NCBI RefSeq assembly: GCF_050750585.1
Contig: NZ_JBOJLM010000007.1
Span: 1-64,000 of the forward strand
Source: Salinimicrobium sp050750585
GTDB lineage: Bacteria; Bacteroidota; Bacteroidia; Flavobacteriales; Flavobacteriaceae
DNA length: 64,000 bases
Direction of reading: 5' to 3'
A model generated the notes under the pieces. That model had not been told where the DNA came from and ran no database searches. It worked only from the letters and a program-made list of their open reading frames with translations. This document shows positions 58,625-64,000 of this stretch, piece after piece (position 1 is the stretch's first letter; the number at the start of each line of letters is the position of its first letter). The translations under genes and the position numbers were made by a program.

Positions 58625-59350
58625 ATGGAAAACCAATCAATTAAAACTTCATCGGTAAAGCAGAGTAAATTACCGCTTTACATTTCGGCTGCTATCGTAA
58701 TATCTTTTGTTCTTGCTTATTTTTTTATTCCGGGCGTGCAGTCCTGGCTTTCTGAAGCCTGGAATGTGCTTACCAGCGACGATAATGAGAGGATAAAGGC
58801 CTGGGTGGGGAATTTTCGCTGGTTTGGCCCGGTGGTTTTGGTCTTAACGATGATCGCGCAAATGTTTCTCCTGGTGATTCCCACTATTGCTTTGATGGTA
58901 GTTTCCGTTTTAGCTTACGGCCCTATTTGGGGAAGCGCGATTATACTTGTTTCGGTATTTTCGGCCTCGTCGGTAGGTTATTTTATTGGAAGGTACTTTG
59001 GTCCTGTGATCGTGGAAAAACTCATTGGGCACAAAAATGAAAAAAAGATAAGGGACTTCATTGATGATTACGGGTTTTGGGCAGTGATCGTAACCCGTCT
59101 CAATCCATTTCTTTCCAATGATGCCATTAGCTTTGTAGCAGGTATTCTCAAAATGGGATACTGGAAATTCATTGGGGCCACTATGGTAGGGATTGCACCA
59201 CTCACCCTTTTTATTGCCATTATTGGTAAAAGTACCGATGCTCTAAAATCGGGATTATTATATGGTTCAATTATCAGTTTAATCCTGTTTGGTTTGTATG
59301 TTTACTGGGACAAAAGAAAAAGAAATTCCACAAATAAATCTCACGCCTAA
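58625..59350 (+). CDS. VTT-domain (DedA/TVP38-like) membrane protein
   Basis: 241 aa with about five to six membrane segments. The VTT core is clear: LVIPTIALMVVSVLAYGPIWGSAI, SASSVGYFIGRYFG, FWAVIVTRLNPFLSNDAISFVAGILKMGYWKF. The family (DedA/TMEM41/VMP1) is linked to lipid scrambling and undecaprenyl or phospholipid recycling; a specific substrate cannot be assigned. It follows the SdiA-regulated-like gene by 70 bp and precedes the DUF2490 gene by 3 bp. Confidence 0.9.
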   Translation: MENQSIKTSSVKQSKLPLYISAAIVISFVLAYFFIPGVQSWLSEAWNVLTSDDNERIKAWVGNFRWFGPVVLVLTMIAQMFLLVIPTIALMVVSVLAYGPIWGSAIILVSVFSASSVGYFIGRYFGPVIVEKLIGHKNEKKIRDFIDDYGFWAVIVTRLNPFLSNDAISFVAGILKMGYWKFIGATMVGIAPLTLFIAIIGKSTDALKSGLLYGSIISLILFGLYVYWDKRKRNSTNKSHA

Positions 59351-59353
59351 GCC

Positions 59354-60034
59354 ATGAAAACACTAAGTGGAAGCAGAATAATCGCTCTTGTTCTTTTCTT
59401 TTTTTCAGGTTTAAACCTGATGTATGCGCAAGATCCTCAATCCTGGTTGTATGAAAATGAATTTGAAGTGTCTATTCCTGTACAGGAGAGATGGTCTATG
59501 GAAGTGGGCTTCGGAAACCGCGGGTTGCTTCAGGAGCGGGCCGATGGGAAAAAGACATCAGGCTATGCTCACCAGCATGTAGAACTGAATTATTTCAATA
59601 ACTACAAGCTTCAGGAAGCTACTGTTCTAAGCCTTGGCCTGAGGTACCGCTTTAAAGAACTCTTTGATGCTGATGAAACAAATGAATTCCGAATTATTGA
59701 ACAACTGGAGCTAAAGCCTCTTAATTCAGCCTTATCTCACCGGTTTCGGCTGGAGCAGCGGTTTAGGGAAGAAGTGACCCACAGGGCACGTTATAAAATG
59801 GAATTTTCACGAGCCCTGAATAATATTTTCTCTTTTGAAACCGCTACAGAAGCTATTTATGCAATTACTGTTCATGAAAAACCTGAAGCAGAACAGCGGT
59901 TCTCCATCGGGATTGAAAACAGCTCCTTCAACAATCTGGATCTTGGCCTTACCCTGGAATACAGAATGGAAGATTATGCAAGAAACCTGGCCCACGAATT
60001 CTTTATTGCCACAGGATTATCGCTGTCACTTTAA
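59354..60034 (+). CDS. DUF2490-family outer-membrane beta-barrel protein
   Basis: 226 aa with a signal peptide ending at LMYAQ. The mature part alternates charged and aromatic beta-strands (WLYENEFEVSIPVQERWSME, LSLGLRYRFKELF, HRFRLEQRFREE, LDLGLTLEYRMEDYA), as in DUF2490 proteins, and ends in an aliphatic strand (IATGLSLSL). A small outer-membrane barrel is likely; function unknown. It lies 3 bp after the VTT gene. Confidence 0.82.
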   Translation: MKTLSGSRIIALVLFFFSGLNLMYAQDPQSWLYENEFEVSIPVQERWSMEVGFGNRGLLQERADGKKTSGYAHQHVELNYFNNYKLQEATVLSLGLRYRFKELFDADETNEFRIIEQLELKPLNSALSHRFRLEQRFREEVTHRARYKMEFSRALNNIFSFETATEAIYAITVHEKPEAEQRFSIGIENSSFNNLDLGLTLEYRMEDYARNLAHEFFIATGLSLSL

Positions 60035-60226
60035 TTTCCGGCGATTAAGTATACCTAAGTTATTCTGCTTCGTTCTTTTATAAAAACGAAATCCTATAGA
60101 AATACTAAACTTTCACGATCATTTCTTCACTTTAACAGCTATGCTTACATTAGTATAGCGGTCATATTTATTCAGGGAACGTATTGATCCTGTACCTTTT
60201 TGATTCCGCAGTAAAAAGATCCGGAA

Positions 60227-61291
60227 ATGAAGGTAGACAAAGAAACCGAAGAAAAAGAGATAGAAGAAATTCTTGAAGATGAGAAGGTGCAAAAAGCCCT
60301 TTCTGAAACTGATAAGCCAACAAAAAAAACTCCGGGTCAGCGGAAGGAAATCTTCCTCCTAATTGGGTACACCATCCTGATAGTCGTTGTAGCAGGACTG
60401 CTTAACTTCCTGCTCGAAGCAGGTTACCTGCCAATTTCTGAGAAGTATTTTCCTTTGGTGAAAAAATTGATCTTAGGTACCATTCTGGTCACTGCTGTAT
60501 TATTCCTGAATAGTCTTCTCCGAAAAATAGTAAACAGAAAAGTAGATGACAGGGCTAGCGCCTACAATTTTAAAAGCCTTATCAATTTTATAAGCTTTGC
60601 GCTTATCACTCTGGTGATCATCTCGCTGGTCTTTTCCAATTGGTACGCTACCTTAGTCTCTTTTGGAGTTGTATCATTGATTCTGGGTTTGGCTTTACAA
60701 AATCCGTTAACAAGCCTGTTTGGCTGGGTTTACCTTCTTCTGCGGAAACCTTATGAAGTTGGTGACAGGATAAAAATTGGCAATGTGTATGGCGATGTGA
60801 TGAATGTGGGTTATTTTGACACAACCCTGTGGGAATTTAGAGGCGATTATCTCTCTGGCGATCACCCCAGCGGAAGGATAATTAAATATGCTAATTCCAA
60901 AATTTTTAGCGAATACGTGGTCAATTACTCCTGGCCACTATTCCCGTTTATATGGAATGAGGTTAAATTTTATGTTTCCTACGATAGTGATTTCGACTTT
61001 ATATCTCGCATAGTGACCAATATTGCCGAAAATGAAATAGGAGAAGCAATGATGAGACGGGTGAAGAGACTGAAAAAAATCCTTGCAGATTCTATGATCC
61101 AGGAACTGGAAATCAAAGAGAGACCTTCAGTAATCTTTAATGCCCATACCAATACATGGATCGAAGTGACCGTGAGGTTCCTGGTGCAGCCAAAGCATTC
61201 GGGCCCCACTAAATCCTTGTTGTTCACACATATCATGAAGGAGTTAAAACAGCATCCGGAGAAAGTGATTTTTCCAAATACTAAAAGATAA
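60227..61291 (+). CDS. MscS-family mechanosensitive ion channel
   Basis: 354 aa. A charged N-terminal tail rich in Glu/Lys (1-40) precedes three or four membrane segments (about 43-63, 82-101, 118-140, 145-165). The pore and beta-domain signature GLALQNPLTSLFGWVYLLLRKPYEVGDRIKIGNVYGDV is clear. A C-terminal cytoplasmic part follows (about 235-354). It releases solutes during osmotic downshift. The acidic first 40 residues are unusual and might be a regulatory tail. The 192-bp gap before it shows no gene. Confidence 0.92.
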   Translation: MKVDKETEEKEIEEILEDEKVQKALSETDKPTKKTPGQRKEIFLLIGYTILIVVVAGLLNFLLEAGYLPISEKYFPLVKKLILGTILVTAVLFLNSLLRKIVNRKVDDRASAYNFKSLINFISFALITLVIISLVFSNWYATLVSFGVVSLILGLALQNPLTSLFGWVYLLLRKPYEVGDRIKIGNVYGDVMNVGYFDTTLWEFRGDYLSGDHPSGRIIKYANSKIFSEYVVNYSWPLFPFIWNEVKFYVSYDSDFDFISRIVTNIAENEIGEAMMRRVKRLKKILADSMIQELEIKERPSVIFNAHTNTWIEVTVRFLVQPKHSGPTKSLLFTHIMKELKQHPEKVIFPNTKR

Positions 61292-61307
61292 CCGGGAAAA
61301 TACCTTT

Positions 61308-61333
61308 CAAAGATGGCATTTTTGACACCTTAG
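61308..61333. repeat. Dispersed repeat copy with GACACCTTAG tail (intergenic)
   Basis: CAAAGATGGCATTTTTG followed by ACACCTTAG, 17 bp after the MscS stop codon. One mismatch in the left arm. The tail is identical to that of the copy at 51798. Confidence 0.65.
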
Positions 61334-61463
61334 TTATGAAAGCGTTTAAAGCACATTCAGACCCCAAAGAAAACCGCTTTGCCGACTAAATTACCTTCCG
61401 TTTTTCTCCTTCCCTTCTCCTGCACAAAATTTTCTTTATCTTTTCTCTTCTAAACCTGTCTTT

Positions 61464-62660
61464 ATGACCTTTGTTCAAATCGTCAGCATTCTGGGAATGA
61501 TCCCGTTGTTCTCCATGAGGACTTTCCTCCCGGCATTTCTTGCTGCGCTTTTTCTAAGATATCCCGAATACTTTCCCGGCATGGGCGATATCGTAGCGCC
61601 TGCACAAGATGCCTATATCACCAAAGATTGGGTTCTATTTACTTTGGGAGGATTAAGTCTGCTTGAGATCGTAGGAGATAAAAGCACCGAAATAAGAAAT
61701 TTTATAAAAGATGCTGAAACTTACCTTAAACCCCTCATCTTTTTTATCATTAACCTTAATTTACTGGACGAATCTTCTGTAGAAGTGCTTGAAGAAGTGC
61801 AGTGGGCCGCATTTGATCCCCTGTGGATTCTTTTACTTTTCGGAAGTCTTTCAGTTTACTGGCTTGCCGGATTAAGGCGCGATTTTATCACATTTTTGGA
61901 AGATATTGATGAAGATGACAATTTCTATCTAAGCCGCATAAGCAGCTGGCTGGAAGACAGCCTGGTGCTCTTCGGATTTTTACTGCTTATCTGGCTCGGC
62001 CTGGTCATGGTCGTAATTTATGTGGCAGCCATAGTGCTGTTCATTTTTGTGAAGAAAAGAACCGAACGCAAACTGGAAAAACAAAAACACCCCTGTCCTA
62101 ATTGCGGAGAAATGAACCTGCCTTTTGCTGTAAAGTGCTACAACTGCAAAACGCCGCAGCCTAAGGTGCACAAAATTGGTATTTTTGGTCAGCGAAAAGA
62201 GGACCTGGTCTCCAACCTTGAAAAACATCGGCTCCACCTTGCTTCCCATCGCAAATGCCCAGATTGTGGCAACAAATTGAACAGCATCAAACTTTTTCAG
62301 GAATGCGAGAGCTGTGGTTCCACCCTGTTCGATTCTCCAACTCCGGCAGAATACATCAAATACCAGGATAAAAGTTTCTATAAACTCACGGGACTTTCCT
62401 TTCTCCTGGGATTTATTCCCATTATCGGTTTTGTGGTAAGCGCAGTGCTCGCAAATGTTTATTTATTCTCCCCATACAGGAGGTATATTCCAAAAAGCAA
62501 ATCTTTTTTCACCAAACTCTGGATCAAGTTTCTCACTTTGCTGTTTTTTATCTTCGGAATTGCCCTGGGGTTCATTGCCGCACCAGTTTACATCATTTTG
62601 AGATACTTCATCTGGAAAAGGCGTTTTGTTGGGAGAACTTCCGAAAGTGCGAGGAGCTAA
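61464..62660 (+). CDS. DUF4126-like membrane protein with two zinc ribbons
   Basis: 398 aa. Residues 1-200 are a membrane domain resembling DUF4126 (MIPLFSMRTFLPAFLAALFLRYPEYF, GDKSTEIRNFIKDAETYLKP). Two zinc ribbons follow (about 209-236, HPCPNCGEMNLPFAVKCYNCKTP; about 267-293, CPDCGNKL and CESCGS). The C-terminal ~80 residues hold two further membrane segments. The mixture of membrane domain and CxxC knuckles suggests a regulator or scaffold; no function can be assigned. It stands alone, 172 bp after the MscS gene. Confidence 0.8.
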   Translation: MTFVQIVSILGMIPLFSMRTFLPAFLAALFLRYPEYFPGMGDIVAPAQDAYITKDWVLFTLGGLSLLEIVGDKSTEIRNFIKDAETYLKPLIFFIINLNLLDESSVEVLEEVQWAAFDPLWILLLFGSLSVYWLAGLRRDFITFLEDIDEDDNFYLSRISSWLEDSLVLFGFLLLIWLGLVMVVIYVAAIVLFIFVKKRTERKLEKQKHPCPNCGEMNLPFAVKCYNCKTPQPKVHKIGIFGQRKEDLVSNLEKHRLHLASHRKCPDCGNKLNSIKLFQECESCGSTLFDSPTPAEYIKYQDKSFYKLTGLSFLLGFIPIIGFVVSAVLANVYLFSPYRRYIPKSKSFFTKLWIKFLTLLFFIFGIALGFIAAPVYIILRYFIWKRRFVGRTSESARS

Positions 62661-62719
62661 GGAAGAGATAAAATATTTACTTCAGAAATACCTTGGTCTG
62701 GTTCAGAAAAATTCAGATC

Positions 62720-62744
62720 CAAAATGCCATTTTTGACACCCTAA
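62720..62744. repeat. Dispersed repeat copy with GACACCCTAA tail (intergenic)
   Basis: CAAAATGCCATTTTTG followed by ACACCCTAA, between the DUF4126-like gene and the S9 peptidase gene. A perfect AAAATGCCATTTT core plus the extended tail. Confidence 0.65.
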
Positions 62745-62844
62745 CAAACCCTGTCTGTTTCCGAAGGAAACATTTGCTTCAATCTCTATTTTGAAGTATA
62801 TTATGAACTTAAGAAACTGACTTAAATTTTAATCATTTATTCTC

Positions 62845-64000
62845 ATGCAAAGAACTCTTACGATACTCTTATTTCTCATCACCCATGGCATGATTGCCCA
62901 GCAAAATGTGCTTACCCCAGAGGATGTAGCCAAACTGGAATACGTCACAAATGCGGTTATGGCTCCAAATGGCGACAAAATCATCTACCAAAAAGTTGTT
63001 CCCGAAGATCCTCTTCAAAAGAACGCGGCAGCCAGCACACATCTATACGTTTATAACGTAAAATCGGAAACTTCTACGCCTTTGGTGACAGAATACAGCA
63101 CCTCAAATTTGAGGTACAGGCCGGGACAGAACAGCATTACTTTTTTGACCCGTCAAAAAGGGGATTCTGCCTCCTCCCTTTACGAGATCCCGGTTGGAGG
63201 CGGAACACCACAAAAGATCTTTGAATTTGAATCTTCTATTTCATCATACGACTGGCACCCACAGGGGCAAAAAATGGTTTTTACATCCCGGGTTTCGGGA
63301 GATGATAATACCTCAAAACTACCTTATCAACCCGAGATATACGAAACCAATCTCACTAATTCTTCTGCTTTTGTAGCCGATGTAACCGGGGGAAGCCCAA
63401 ATAAACTGGAAGTAGAAGGAAATGTAACCGGTGCACAATGGAGCCCCGACGGAAAGCATCTGGCCGTTAGTGCAGCTCCGTCTTCGCTGGTAGACGATTT
63501 TTATACAAGCCAAAAGATCTATATAGTAAATCCGCAAACGCTAAAAGTCTCTGCTGAGGTTACCCATAAGGCCAAATTAGGCGGACTCAAATGGAGCCCG
63601 AATTCAGAAAAAATCGCATTTATTGCCGGAAAGGACGAGAACGATCCAATTGACGGGCGAATTTTTGTTGTTGACGCTACAGGCGGCACTCCGCAGATCC
63701 TGCAACAGGATTTTGAAGGCATGTTTCACGACTTACACTGGATCGACAATAAAATCCTTGGTTTTCTTGCCAGTGAAGGCGTTTACAGCAGCATTGGTAC
63801 GCTAAAACTAGACGGTAAAATGAAGAAGGTTTACAGTGACAACAACGTAAATATCACCACCTTTTCACAGAATGAGAAAAATGAGATAGCTTTTGTTGGG
63901 AATACAGCTCAACACCCCGGAGAACTCTTTCTTCTGAAAAAAGGGAATTCTGATGCCAAAAAACTTACTGATTCAAATCCGTGGTTAAAAGATGAAACAT
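62845..64000 (+). CDS. S9-family peptidase, N-terminal part (runs off the window)
   Basis: Open from an ATG at 62845 to the window edge (385 codons). A signal peptide ends at GMIAQ (residue 19). The visible part is the beta-propeller of a prolyl-oligopeptidase/dipeptidyl-peptidase-like enzyme: LTPEDVAKLEYVTNAVMAPNGDKIIYQ, ISSYDWHPQGQKMVFTSR, VTGAQWSPDGKHLAVSA, LGGLKWSPNSEKIAFIAG. The catalytic alpha/beta-hydrolase domain with its Ser-Asp-His triad should lie beyond 64000. It would cut small peptides in the periplasm. No link to the xylan genes is evident. Confidence 0.88.
   Translation, partial: MQRTLTILLFLITHGMIAQQNVLTPEDVAKLEYVTNAVMAPNGDKIIYQKVVPEDPLQKNAAASTHLYVYNVKSETSTPLVTEYSTSNLRYRPGQNSITFLTRQKGDSASSLYEIPVGGGTPQKIFEFESSISSYDWHPQGQKMVFTSRVSGDDNTSKLPYQPEIYETNLTNSSAFVADVTGGSPNKLEVEGNVTGAQWSPDGKHLAVSAAPSSLVDDFYTSQKIYIVNPQTLKVSAEVTHKAKLGGLKWSPNSEKIAFIAGKDENDPIDGRIFVVDATGGTPQILQQDFEGMFHDLHWIDNKILGFLASEGVYSSIGTLKLDGKMKKVYSDNNVNITTFSQNEKNEIAFVGNTAQHPGELFLLKKGNSDAKKLTDSNPWLKDET

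Overview
The window is chromosomal DNA of a Bacteroidota bacterium, most likely a marine or sediment Flavobacteriaceae (Gramella/Zunongwangia/Salegentibacter type; genus not provable here). The reasons are SusC/SusD pairs, a hybrid two-component system, Bacteroidota-type promoters (TTG, about 19-20 nt, TAnnTTTG), lipoprotein signals and low G+C. No rRNA, tRNA, transposase, phage gene or CRISPR array was seen.

Layout. (1) 1-3962 (-): the 5' part of a giant secreted protein with HYR/Ig-like repeats and three different lectin-type domains. (2) 4524-5699: a membrane-anchored AraC-type regulator. (3) 6165-15274 (-): a glucuronoxylan operon (GH67, mannonate oxidoreductase-like SDR, UxuA, GH10, GH115, aldo/keto reductase), divergent from 15453-19073 (+), GH3 beta-xylosidase and UxaC. 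(4) 19151-20179: a LacI regulator. (5) 20282-25588: a degenerate-Nudix regulator divergent from xylose transporter, xylulokinase and xylose isomerase. (6) 25870-30892 (-): SusC/SusD pair 1, divergent from GH43 and an acetylesterase (+). (7) 34459-38676 (+): hybrid two-component sensor. (8) 38971-47386 (-): SusC/SusD pair 2, surface glycan-binding protein and a GH10 xylanase split by two carbohydrate-binding modules. (9) 48131-54425 (-): transaldolase, split transketolase, GH43, aldose epimerase, aldo/keto reductase. (10) 54715-64000: housekeeping or accessory genes: PepSY-like proteins around a two-component system, SdiA-regulated-like protein, VTT membrane protein, DUF2490, MscS channel, DUF4126/zinc-ribbon protein and the start of an S9 peptidase.

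Together, regions 3-9 (about 48 kb) form a nearly self-contained system for glucuronoarabinoxylan. Surface GH10 with binding proteins makes oligosaccharides and SusC/D imports them. GH115/GH67 remove (methyl)glucuronate, GH43/GH3 and an esterase finish the chains, and xylose goes through XylT-XylA-XylB into a dedicated transketolase/transaldolase branch. Glucuronate goes through UxaC, the SDR and UxuA to 2-keto-3-deoxygluconate. The KDG kinase and aldolase are not in the window.

The least expected signals are: the multi-lectin protein, whose FBA and SUEL domains are inserted at the same loop of Ig-like repeats; a dispersed palindrome (core AAAATGSCATTTT, seven perfect copies plus variants) across coding and intergenic DNA; a shared LacI-type operator overlapping the -33 elements of the SusC1 and GH3/GH67 promoters; and a 21-bp palindrome at the xylR/xylT promoter.
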